A DNA stretch of 23,375 nucleotides, taken from NCBI GenBank assembly GCA_045627365.1, contig JAZQNN010000053.1, positions 1 through 23,375 of the forward strand, written 5' to 3'. Source of the stretch: RGIG5612 sp045627365 (GTDB taxonomy: Bacteria; Bacillota; Clostridia; Lachnospirales; Lachnospiraceae). The notes below the pieces were generated by a model. The model did not search any database. It saw only the letters and a program-made list of their open reading frames with translations, and was not told the DNA's origin. Of the stretch, positions 6,513-12,701 are shown piece after piece; position 1 is the first letter of the stretch, and each line of letters begins with the position of its first letter. Both the position numbers and the translations under genes were made by a program.

Positions 6513-6520
6513 GAGCCGGA

Positions 6521-6985
6521 TCACTCCAGCTCCTGTTGCTTTATCCACAATTTAAGAGAATCTATTGCGAGGGAGATCTTGTCAAGGTTTCCCTCGATTT
6601 CTTTGAAATCCTTTACTTCTTCGGCGCTTACCAGGCCGTCCTCGGAGATCTCGACGAGGCGGTCTTTCTCTTTCTCGAGCCGGTTGACGGAGGAGAGGAG
6701 TCCGAGCGTGATCTGCGCGAGGTTGCTCACGCGGATCTCGGGAACAGTCTGCTGGCCGATCGCGCAGCAGTTCGCGCAGTAATAATTGCAAAGCGCCGCG
6801 TCCTTGTAGCACTCGGCCATCGCCACGATGTCGTCGGGGGTCGGCTCGGTTTTGCCCATCTCGATGTTGAAGATGCGGCTGGATGTCGTGAACATCAGCT
6901 CGGCGGCTTTGTCGCGTGTCAGGCCGGCAGCCTCGCGCGCCAGCTGGTAGATGTTTTTGTCTTCTTTAACTGAACCTTTGCCCAT
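6521..6985 (-). CDS. XRE-family regulator with cysteine cluster and coiled coil
   Basis: This 154-aa protein has an XRE HTH at about residues 11-60 (YQLAREAAGLTRDKAAELM, then SSRIFNIEMGKTEPTPDD), followed by five cysteines (C59, C66, C70, C73, C74) in the pattern CNYYCANCCAIG, and a C-terminal helix pair (95-153) rich in charged residues. The cysteines could bind a metal or Fe-S cluster, which would make it a sensor; that is inference. ATG 6985 follows GGAG; an ATG 29 codons further up would read through the promoter-hairpin region. Divergent from the gene at 7219. Confidence 0.75.
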   Translation of the reverse strand: MGKGSVKEDKNIYQLAREAAGLTRDKAAELMFTTSSRIFNIEMGKTEPTPDDIVAMAECYKDAALCNYYCANCCAIGQQTVPEIRVSNLAQITLGLLSSVNRLEKEKDRLVEISEDGLVSAEEVKDFKEIEGNLDKISLAIDSLKLWIKQQELE

Positions 6986-7015
6986 GTGTGCTCCTATCTC
7001 GCAAAACTTGCAATT

Positions 7016-7069
7016 TACCGTCCGCCAACTCACAAAGGACGGTATTTTCCCTGCGTCAAGCCCATTATA
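7016..7069 (-). promoter_or_regulatory. Promoter and 5'-UTR inverted repeat of the XRE gene
   Basis: On the minus strand TATAAT lies at 7069-7064. Downstream, inside the expected 5' UTR, TACCGTCC (7016-7023) and GGACGGTA (7037-7044) form a perfect 8-bp inverted repeat with a 13-base gap, placed where an autoregulatory operator or RNA hairpin would sit. The -35 box is poor. Confidence 0.45.
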
Positions 7070-7218
7070 CAATATGCTCAGTGAAAAGAAAACACGCGAG
7101 GTGATGTTTATGGATGTTCAGACTCGCATCCTCAAATCAAGGATCGCTCAAGGAATCAGAAAATACCCCGTTTTCGCCAAAGGAATCGGCGTCAGTGAAG
7201 TCAAAGGAGGACAAAATA

Positions 7219-7608
7219 ATGGCAGCAGCAGCAATTCTCGCATCAGTAATCCCGGAAGCTCTCAAGATGGCAGTGGATGTCGGCAAGACCGGAATTGACG
7301 CAAATATAAACGGAACTAAGGAATGGTTTGCACAGAACGAGCGTGTGCTCCAGATATATGAGAAGGAGCTCGAGCGCGATGACCTTTCCGAAGAGAGCCG
7401 CCAGATGATCTACGGCAAAATGTTCGACCACATGGATCTGGCTTACTCAAAGGAGTCCGAGGCCAAGGACAATATCCACGACACAGTCTGGAAGGTGCTC
7501 GATATCCTGTCGCTCGGCGGCACGTACCTCGGAAGGAAGTACGTAGCTCCGGTGCTCACCAAGACGTCGTCAGGCGGCAAAGTGCTCACCGACAGCCAGG
7601 CGAGCTGA
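7219..7608 (+). CDS. Unknown 129-aa helical protein
   Basis: AAAGGAGG lies 8 bases before ATG 7219. The N-terminus (AAAAILASVIPEALKMAVDVG) is hydrophobic and helix-prone, without the positive charges of a signal peptide; the middle (35-85) is charged and likely helical; residues 90-112 (WKVLDILSLGGTYLGRKYVAP) form an amphipathic or weak membrane segment. I do not recognise it. It is divergent from the XRE regulator, an arrangement typical of regulator and target, and it has its own strong terminator. Confidence 0.55.
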   Translation: MAAAAILASVIPEALKMAVDVGKTGIDANINGTKEWFAQNERVLQIYEKELERDDLSEESRQMIYGKMFDHMDLAYSKESEAKDNIHDTVWKVLDILSLGGTYLGRKYVAPVLTKTSSGGKVLTDSQAS

Positions 7609-7621
7609 TAGTGTTATTGAG

Positions 7622-7652
7622 GCGGCGTGCCCGGGTGGCGCGCCGCTTTTTT
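7622..7652 (+). terminator. Strong intrinsic terminator
   Basis: GCGGCGTGCC (7622-7631) pairs with GGCGCGCCGC (7637-7646), 10 bp with one G-U, loop CGGGT, followed by six T. Confidence 0.9.
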
Positions 7653-7666
7653 GCATTTCGGTCATA

Positions 7667-7695
7667 TTGCGGGTGCCGTGCAAATAGTTTATAAT
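7667..7695 (+). promoter_or_regulatory. Promoter of the Thr-rich lipoprotein gene
   Basis: TTGCGG (7667-7672) and TATAAT (7690-7695) are 17 bp apart, 39 bases before the start codon. Confidence 0.65.
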
Positions 7696-7734
7696 TACAA
7701 TATCTGCAAGGCTCACTCGTAAAGGAGGAAGATT

Positions 7735-8505
7735 ATGCGAAACATAAAGAGAGTAGCAGCATTGTTTCTTGGGCTTGCATTGATGTGCGGGCTGCTCGTC
7801 GGATGTGAGATCGTTCCGAACGAGACTGAGCCGGCATCTATCCAGCCGCCGACGACCACAACGAAGGAAACTACGAAGGCGACAACGGCTGAGACTAAGA
7901 CCAAGGAAACTACCACAGAGGAGGAGACCAAGAATTTCTACGTTCTGTGCGAGGGATGCACATTCTGCTATGAGGGCGGAGATTGGCTCACCGACGGCTT
8001 TGTGCCGGAAGGAACGCTCATAACGGTTTACCCTGATACGTCAGACAGCAATTCAGGCGTGTGGGGCGGCGACCTGGAGTCAGGCGGCGGATTGGTTTAC
8101 GGCTACGCGGTCGAGGTATTTATCTGGGAAGATTCGTTTTTCCAGTGGCGCCCGTACATTGAGGAGGAAGTTGCCGAGCCAACGGTTGACGCGAGAAAAT
8201 ACGTAAATCAGTCAGTTAAGGACCTCATCCCGAATTCGGATTTCTGGCCGTATGTGCTTCTTTATGATGACGGCGATTTTCTGATCTGTGACGACTACAA
8301 CGGCGAGTACGTAACGATTTCGGGAACATATTCATATAATGAGGATTATCAGCGATACGAGCTCGTGCCGAGTTATATTCCGGCATGCGTGACCAGCATC
8401 GGATACGGCGACCGGATCATCTTCGACGTTGAAGGACCGGGCGCGATCTTCCTGAGGACAAATTTGTACGTAAGCACAAACGGCAATACTTTCGCAAAGC
8501 AGTAA
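7735..8505 (+). CDS. Secreted lipoprotein of unknown function with Thr-rich linker
   Basis: This 256-aa protein has a lipoprotein signal peptide (MRNIKRVAALF...) with lipobox LVGC (C24), then a Thr/Lys/Glu low-complexity linker (about 35-65) that would span the cell wall. The remainder is a beta-rich, acidic globular region beginning with an unusual FYVLCEGCTFCYEGG (three cysteines in CxxCxxC spacing), followed by many aromatic and Asp residues. No enzyme motif is visible. AAAGGAGG precedes the ATG by 6 bases. It stands alone between a terminator and the repeat-rich region. A surface or ligand-binding role is inference. Confidence 0.7.
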   Translation: MRNIKRVAALFLGLALMCGLLVGCEIVPNETEPASIQPPTTTTKETTKATTAETKTKETTTEEETKNFYVLCEGCTFCYEGGDWLTDGFVPEGTLITVYPDTSDSNSGVWGGDLESGGGLVYGYAVEVFIWEDSFFQWRPYIEEEVAEPTVDARKYVNQSVKDLIPNSDFWPYVLLYDDGDFLICDDYNGEYVTISGTYSYNEDYQRYELVPSYIPACVTSIGYGDRIIFDVEGPGAIFLRTNLYVSTNGNTFAKQ

Positions 8506-8582
8506 AGCGGCGCGCACGGCGCCGGTTGGAATCGCTGCGGCGCTGTTTAAAGTTGCGTCGGCGGCATACTTTTGGTTCGCTG

Positions 8583-8622
8583 TGTGTATATGTAAAAAAA
8601 CTGCATTCTGATGCACAAAATC
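8583..8622 (-). repeat. 40-nt hairpin repeat, copy a (inverted)
   Basis: Read on the minus strand this matches copies b and c (30 of 40 positions against c by hand). Its ends TGTGCAT and ATACACA pair with one mismatch. Facing copy b it also makes a long stem: AAAAACTGC (8596-8604) pairs with GCAGTTTTT (8647-8655), and TGCAC (8612-8616) with GTGCA (8635-8639). Confidence 0.6.
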
Positions 8623-8628
8623 TTTCCG

Positions 8629-8668
8629 GATAATGTGCACCGGGCGGCAGTTTTTCTGTATATGTACA
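8629..8668 (+). repeat. 40-nt hairpin repeat, copy b
   Basis: Shares 30 of 40 positions with copy c. Common features are AATGTGCA, AGTTTTT and GTATATG. The termini TGTGCA and TGTACA pair with one G-U. Followed by a short GC hairpin, GCGGCG-AGG-CGCCGC. The three repeats lie in the gene-free gap 8506-8943. Confidence 0.65.
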
Positions 8669-8741
8669 AAAAAAGGCGGCGAGGCGCCGCGCGTGAGAAG
8701 AAAAACAGGCAAAGCGGACAGACCGCGGCGGAAAAACGAAG

Positions 8742-8781
8742 GAAAATGTGCATCAGAGAGAAGTTTTTTCGTATATGCACA
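8742..8781 (+). repeat. 40-nt hairpin repeat, copy c
   Basis: Termini TGTGCAT (8747-8753) and ATGCACA (8775-8781) are perfectly complementary over 7 bp. The T-run and TATATG are as in copy b. Confidence 0.65.
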
Positions 8782-8815
8782 CGGCGTGAGAAAAAGAAGA
8801 CTCCACAGAGAAAAA

Positions 8816-8833
8816 GTACTTCTAAAGAAGTAC
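8816..8833. promoter_or_regulatory. Operator-like palindrome 1
   Basis: GTACTTCTAAAGAAGTAC is a 7-bp inverted repeat around TAAA. Its 16-base core TACTTCTAAAGAAGTA is identical to that of the second site. Confidence 0.6.
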
Positions 8834-8855
8834 ATTATCGAATCAAAAACACCAA

Positions 8856-8875
8856 TATACTTCTAAAGAAGTATA
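8856..8875. promoter_or_regulatory. Operator-like palindrome 2
   Basis: TATACTTCTAAAGAAGTATA is an 8-bp inverted repeat around TAAA. The centres of the two sites are 41 bp apart, close to four helical turns, and this site lies just upstream of the likely promoter of the Ntn hydrolase gene. Confidence 0.65.
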
Positions 8876-8906
8876 AAATCGACATGCAGATCTCGCTCAA
8901 AGGGCG

Positions 8907-8912
8907 TATAAT
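8907..8912 (+). promoter_or_regulatory. -10 box of the Ntn hydrolase gene
   Basis: TATAAT lies 31 bases before ATG 8944. No good -35 is present at 17 bp, which would fit an activator-dependent promoter with the palindromes just upstream. Confidence 0.5.
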
Positions 8913-8943
8913 AGTGTCAAACAATGAAGACGAGGCAGAACCC

Positions 8944-9708
8944 ATGTGCACAGGATTCACAAAACGCGGAAATGATTTCATATTTGGTTTCAATCTGGAC
9001 GTCGATCCGAAGATCTGGGATTTCGATGTTTATATGAGCAGAAATTATTTTGCGGGCGGCGTGACGGTCGGCTCAACGCGGTATCTGCTGCACGGCGTGA
9101 GCAGCAACGGCAACTTCAGCGCGGTCCCGTATAACAACGGGCTGAGGCATTTGCTTGAGGCGAGGCCGGAAGATTACGTTAAGGGTCTGCCGCTTAAAGG
9201 TGTCAAGACAATTGGAGCAGAAACCGGAGAAGGATCGCCTCTTCCAAAGCACATCAACACCGACCTCATCTCCGACAGGATCGTGAGGGGGAAGTACTCG
9301 ATTGAAGATCTCGATACGATCGTAAGGACGCGCCGGATTACGCATGGCAAAGTTACGCTCCACATGATCGCCGGAAGCGCAGCCGAAGGACGCACCTTTA
9401 TCGTCGAGCCCGGCATCGGCTACAAGGAGATCACCAAGGACTATTCTGTCATCTCGAATTTCCCGGTCCTCGCGCCGGTCGACCGGTTTGACTTTCACTA
9501 TGGACGCGAGCGCTACGAGCTGGCCGAGAAGCTGATCAGGAAGACAGGCCCCGACTTTTCGCCGGCAGAAGCGATGAAGATCCTCGAAAGCGTCAAGCAG
9601 GAGGGGCAGTGGGCGACGCGCCTGTCATTTGTGTACTCGCGCAACGAAAACTGCGTTTATTACGTCAGAAACAACGATTTCGCCAACGTTCGGGTGCATC
9701 GTTTCTAG
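8944..9708 (+). CDS. Choloylglycine-hydrolase-like Ntn hydrolase (linear amide C-N hydrolase)
   Basis: The 254-aa protein starts MCTGF at 8944; removal of Met would expose the nucleophile Cys2, as in bile salt hydrolases and penicillin V acylases. This decides the start: the in-frame ATG at 8611 would put a long basic extension in front and is rejected. After IFGFNLD the usual FGRN arginine is Phe16, and the protein is shorter than true bile salt hydrolases (about 320 aa), so it belongs to the short branch of the family. Later landmarks are IEPG/VISNFP-like turns and WATRLSFVYS. Substrate unknown: an amide such as a conjugated acid, an acyl amino acid or a signal molecule. Ribosome site weak (GAGG). 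Single gene. Confidence 0.75.
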   Translation: MCTGFTKRGNDFIFGFNLDVDPKIWDFDVYMSRNYFAGGVTVGSTRYLLHGVSSNGNFSAVPYNNGLRHLLEARPEDYVKGLPLKGVKTIGAETGEGSPLPKHINTDLISDRIVRGKYSIEDLDTIVRTRRITHGKVTLHMIAGSAAEGRTFIVEPGIGYKEITKDYSVISNFPVLAPVDRFDFHYGRERYELAEKLIRKTGPDFSPAEAMKILESVKQEGQWATRLSFVYSRNENCVYYVRNNDFANVRVHRF

Positions 9709-9717
9709 GCACCGCCA

Positions 9718-9748
9718 TTGCCGTTTCTCGGCAAAAGTTCTTTATTTC
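9718..9748 (+). terminator. Possible terminator after the Ntn hydrolase gene
   Basis: TTGCCG (9718-9723) pairs with CGGCAA (9729-9734), loop TTTCT, followed by a loosely U-rich AAGTTCTTTATTTC tract. Confidence 0.4.
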
Positions 9749-9763
9749 TTTTCGCGTATGGGC

Positions 9764-9769
9764 TATAAT
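9764..9769 (+). promoter_or_regulatory. -10 box directly upstream of a leaderless-looking start
   Basis: TATAAT is separated by only 9 bases from ATG 9779, so the transcript would begin within about 3 bases of the start codon. There is no Shine-Dalgarno. The same arrangement occurs at 17380. Confidence 0.5.
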
Positions 9770-9778
9770 TATATAACT

Positions 9779-10750
9779 ATGAGCAGAAAAAAGACCGGCA
9801 ATATGAATACAGCATGTAGGGTCGCGCCTTTCATGGCGGCGGTCCTGGCTGTTTTTATTCTTCTTACGACGGTTTGCACCACCGGATGTCTGGGCGGACC
9901 GGGCGGCACCCACAGGGATGACCCGAAGGAAAGCAATGAGTCGACTGACGAAGGCGGCGAGGCAGGCGGATTTGTCCCGCAGTCCAGTTGGTGCACTTTT
10001 GATAACGCTGAGGAGGTCGTTGAGGGCGTAAAGCTTGACAAATCGACTTCGCCGGACGGATATATCGGCCTCAGCATCGAGAACGAGAGCAAGATCAAGG
10101 TACTTCTCATCAAGGACGAAGCCGAGTATATCTACAACGTTCCGACTGACGGGACCGTGTTCTACGTTAATCTTCCGTGCGGCGACGGCGTGTACCGCCT
10201 GCGCGTCATGCAGAACACCGTCGGCAGCAAATATTTCGAGCTCTACAGCGAGGAACTTGACATCAAGCAGAACAATGAATTCACCGCGTTCTTAAGACCG
10301 ACCATCATGGTCAACTACGCCGAGGATTACCTGTGCGTGACTGCGGCGGCTGAGATGGCGGACGAGGCGAGCGATGACTTCGACTTCATGAAGAAGGTCT
10401 ATGACTATATCAAGAACCACGTTGTGTACGATCACGAGCTGGCAGAGACCGTCGAGGCAGGATATTTGCCGGACCCGGATGTGACGTATCGCTCGGGCAA
10501 AGGCATTTGCCTGGACTACGCTGCGCTTGCGGCTGCGATGATGCGAAGCCAGGGAATACCGGTCAAGGTCATCGCGGGCTACGTCGGCGAGGACGCGCTT
10601 TACCACGCGTGGAACTCCGTCTACATCAAGGGCAAAGGCTGGATCTCGATCGAACTGAAGATCAACCCGCTTAACTGGAACCGCTTCGACCTGACGTACG
10701 CAGCGGAGAACACGAGCGAGTCGATATACGTGGACAGCACTATTTACTAA
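9779..10750 (+). CDS. Transglutaminase-like lipoprotein
   Basis: This 323-aa protein has a basic N-terminus, a hydrophobic core (16-32) and a Cys-rich lipobox region (CTTGC, C37 probably lipidated), then a Gly/Asp/Glu-rich linker. The C-terminal half is a transglutaminase/protease-like domain: GKGICLDYA with C244, then YHAWNSVYI with H276. The usual Asp of the triad (in a DPT motif) reads E in WISIELKINP, so catalysis is plausible but altered. Such extracellular domains cleave or cross-link peptide bonds or act as inactive binding folds. Start 9779 rests on the -10 box position; ATG 9803 is the alternative. An intrinsic terminator follows. Confidence 0.75.
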   Translation: MSRKKTGNMNTACRVAPFMAAVLAVFILLTTVCTTGCLGGPGGTHRDDPKESNESTDEGGEAGGFVPQSSWCTFDNAEEVVEGVKLDKSTSPDGYIGLSIENESKIKVLLIKDEAEYIYNVPTDGTVFYVNLPCGDGVYRLRVMQNTVGSKYFELYSEELDIKQNNEFTAFLRPTIMVNYAEDYLCVTAAAEMADEASDDFDFMKKVYDYIKNHVVYDHELAETVEAGYLPDPDVTYRSGKGICLDYAALAAAMMRSQGIPVKVIAGYVGEDALYHAWNSVYIKGKGWISIELKINPLNWNRFDLTYAAENTSESIYVDSTIY

Positions 10751-10755
10751 CATGC

Positions 10756-10782
10756 ATCCCCTGCGAAAGGCAGGGGATTTTT
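10756..10782 (+). terminator. Intrinsic terminator
   Basis: ATCCCCTGC (10756-10764) pairs with GCAGGGGAT (10770-10778), loop GAAAG, followed by TTTTT. It lies 8 bases before the next start codon, so it may also limit read-through into the SDR gene. Confidence 0.85.
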
Positions 10783-10789
10783 AGGCGAT

Positions 10790-11608
10790 ATGGATAATTC
10801 TTGTGAGAAAATCAAAACAGCCCTTGTAGTCGGCGCGGCCGGCGGAATGGGAAGAGCCGTGTGCGCGTCGCTTATCCTGGCAGGCTGGAAAGTCTTCGGG
10901 CTTGACGTAGCGGAAAATGCGCCGGAATGGCTTGATATCAGCTACATCCGGACCGACATCCGTGACGCGGCTTCGATCGAGGCAGCGCGCGAGGCGGTAA
11001 GCGAAGAGACCGAAAGGCTCGACGCGATCGTGTACCTTGCAGGCGTGTACGACCTGAACTCGCTCGTTGAGATGCCGGAGAAGGACTTTGTCAGGATATT
11101 TGACATCAATGTTTTCGGCGTATACCGCATAAATAAGGCATTTCTGCCGCTCCTCGGAGAGGGAAGCCGCATCGTTATCACCTCGAGCGAGCTGGCTCCG
11201 CTGGATCCTTTGCCGTTTAACGGCATCTACGGGATCACGAAAGCGACGATCGAGAAATATATTTTCTCACTCAGAATGGAACTGCAGCTTCTGGGGATCA
11301 AAGTCATCGGACTGAGGCCCGGCGCGGTCCGGACGGGACTCCTGAACGTCTCTTTGAACAGAATCGAGGCATTTGTCGAGGGGACCGAGCATTACAAGGT
11401 TCAGGCAGGCCGCTTTATGAAGATAGTCAACTCGGTCGAGTCGCGCAGCATCAGCGCTGAAAAGCTCGCAGGCAAGGTCATGAAAGCTCTTGCGGCCCGC
11501 AACCCGAAATACATCTACAAGATCAACCGCAACCCGCTGCTGCTTATCCTGAACGCACTTCCGGACAGGCTTCAGACTTGGATCATCCGGATGATCCTTA
11601 CGAAATAG
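10790..11608 (+). CDS. Short-chain dehydrogenase/reductase
   Basis: This 272-aa classical SDR has the NAD(P) loop GAAGGMG (G15, G19, G21), the IN-VFG asparagine (N107), S132/S133 and the YGITK pair (Y147, K151), so the catalytic Asn-Ser-Tyr-Lys set is complete. The NAG motif reads LAG. Residues 225-272 form a longer hydrophobic and basic C-terminus (LLLILNALPDRLQTWIIRMI), suggesting membrane association. It would oxidise or reduce a hydroxyl group with NAD(P). It is 11 bases upstream of the GT2 gene, so the substrate may be a sugar or lipid of the polysaccharide pathway (inference). The ribosome site is weak (AGG). Confidence 0.85.
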   Translation: MDNSCEKIKTALVVGAAGGMGRAVCASLILAGWKVFGLDVAENAPEWLDISYIRTDIRDAASIEAAREAVSEETERLDAIVYLAGVYDLNSLVEMPEKDFVRIFDINVFGVYRINKAFLPLLGEGSRIVITSSELAPLDPLPFNGIYGITKATIEKYIFSLRMELQLLGIKVIGLRPGAVRTGLLNVSLNRIEAFVEGTEHYKVQAGRFMKIVNSVESRSISAEKLAGKVMKALAARNPKYIYKINRNPLLLILNALPDRLQTWIIRMILTK

Positions 11609-11619
11609 GAGCGAAAGGC

Positions 11620-12627
11620 ATGGAGAAAAACATCGTGCTGCCGCTGATCTCAGTGGTGCTGCCGGTTTACAACGTAAGTGAATATTTGCCGAAATGTATG
11701 GCTTCGATCTTCGCACAGGATTATCCGAAGCTGGATATAATTCTCGTGGATGACGGCTCTACGGACGGGATCTGCCCGGGAATGTGTGATGAATACGCCT
11801 CAGGGCCGGTGCCGGAGGGTATGACGGTGCGCGCCTTCCACAAAGCAAACGGCGGCCTCTCGGATGCCAGAAATTACGGGATCTGCCGCGCCGAAGGCGA
11901 GTACATCACGCTGATCGACTCGGACGATTTCGTTGACAAAGATTACGTTTCATACATGTGGAGCCTCCTAAACGGGGCGGCCCCTTGCAAGATGGCAATA
12001 AGCGCGGTCCGCGTGCTGAGCGCAGGCGGCAAAACGCTTGATCCGGGGCACGCAGGCACAGACATCCTCGACGGAAAAACCTGCATAAAACGCATGCTTT
12101 ATCACGACGAGATCGACACGAGCGCGTGCGCCAAGCTTTACAAAAAAAGCCTTTTTGACGGGGTGGAGTATCCTGTCGGCAAGAACTTTGAAGACATCGG
12201 CACGACCTATAAGCTCTTCATGCTTTGCGAACGTGTGGCTGCCGGATACGAATCGAAATACAATTACATCACCAGAAGCACGTCCATCGTGAATGAAGCC
12301 TTCAACCTGAAGAAGCTGGACCTTCTGGAAATGACTGACAAGATGGCCGTTGAAGTTACGGAAGCCTGGCCTGACCTTAAGCAGGCAGCCTTAAGACGAC
12401 AGGTCTATGCGCGTTTCAGCACGCTTAACCAGATGCTGGGCGTGAAAAGTCCTGAGTTTGTCAGCATCAGGGGCGACATCATAGATTACATAAAGACCAA
12501 TTCGAAAGCAGTCCTTAAGGACGCAAATACGCCAAAGAGGGACCGCATGGCCATATACGCGCTGAAATGCGGCTTCCCGATTTACAGGCTTTTCTGGGGC
12601 ATTTATCTGAAGATCAAGAAGGGGTAA
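11620..12627 (+). CDS. GT2 family glycosyltransferase
   Basis: This 335-aa protein is a GT-A fold family 2 glycosyltransferase: ISVVLPVYN at 10-18, the nucleotide-binding VDDGSTDG (43-50), the acceptor-side GGLSDARN (78-85) and the metal-binding DSDD (100-103). It would transfer a sugar from a nucleotide donor to a lipid-linked acceptor at the cytoplasmic face. The start at 11620 follows AGGAG (11607-11612), which overlaps the SDR stop region; an ATG 14 codons earlier lies inside the SDR gene. The last 60 residues are basic with a hydrophobic segment, consistent with peripheral membrane attachment. Confidence 0.9.
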   Translation: MEKNIVLPLISVVLPVYNVSEYLPKCMASIFAQDYPKLDIILVDDGSTDGICPGMCDEYASGPVPEGMTVRAFHKANGGLSDARNYGICRAEGEYITLIDSDDFVDKDYVSYMWSLLNGAAPCKMAISAVRVLSAGGKTLDPGHAGTDILDGKTCIKRMLYHDEIDTSACAKLYKKSLFDGVEYPVGKNFEDIGTTYKLFMLCERVAAGYESKYNYITRSTSIVNEAFNLKKLDLLEMTDKMAVEVTEAWPDLKQAALRRQVYARFSTLNQMLGVKSPEFVSIRGDIIDYIKTNSKAVLKDANTPKRDRMAIYALKCGFPIYRLFWGIYLKIKKG

Positions 12628-12633
12628 TCGCTC

Positions 12634-12662
12634 TTGCCTTTAAGCGGCAGATTATTTATAAT
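12634..12662 (+). promoter_or_regulatory. Promoter of the priming transferase gene
   Basis: TTGCCT (12634-12639) and TATAAT (12657-12662) are 17 bp apart, 39 bases before the start codon: the same layout and -35 style (TTGC) as the promoter at 7667. Confidence 0.65.
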
Positions 12663-12701
12663 TATTAAAGTTTAAAGTTTCTTAGGCTGAGGGGACGGGA
12701 A

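Noticed and set aside
7104..7298. Small open frame with a GAGGTG site, overlapping the start of the 129-aa protein gene
   Set aside because: The site-to-ATG spacing (for ATG 7110) is possible, but the frame runs on into the downstream gene and becomes low-complexity Ser/Asn/Gly. A leader peptide cannot be excluded, but I cannot support it.
8583..8781. CRISPR-like array
   Set aside because: Only three diverged units, one inverted, with unequal spacers and no cas genes.
8611..8943. Upstream extension of the Ntn hydrolase frame
   Set aside because: The extension is Lys/Arg-rich, covers the repeats, operators and promoter, and would bury the N-terminal nucleophile Cys2 that the family needs.
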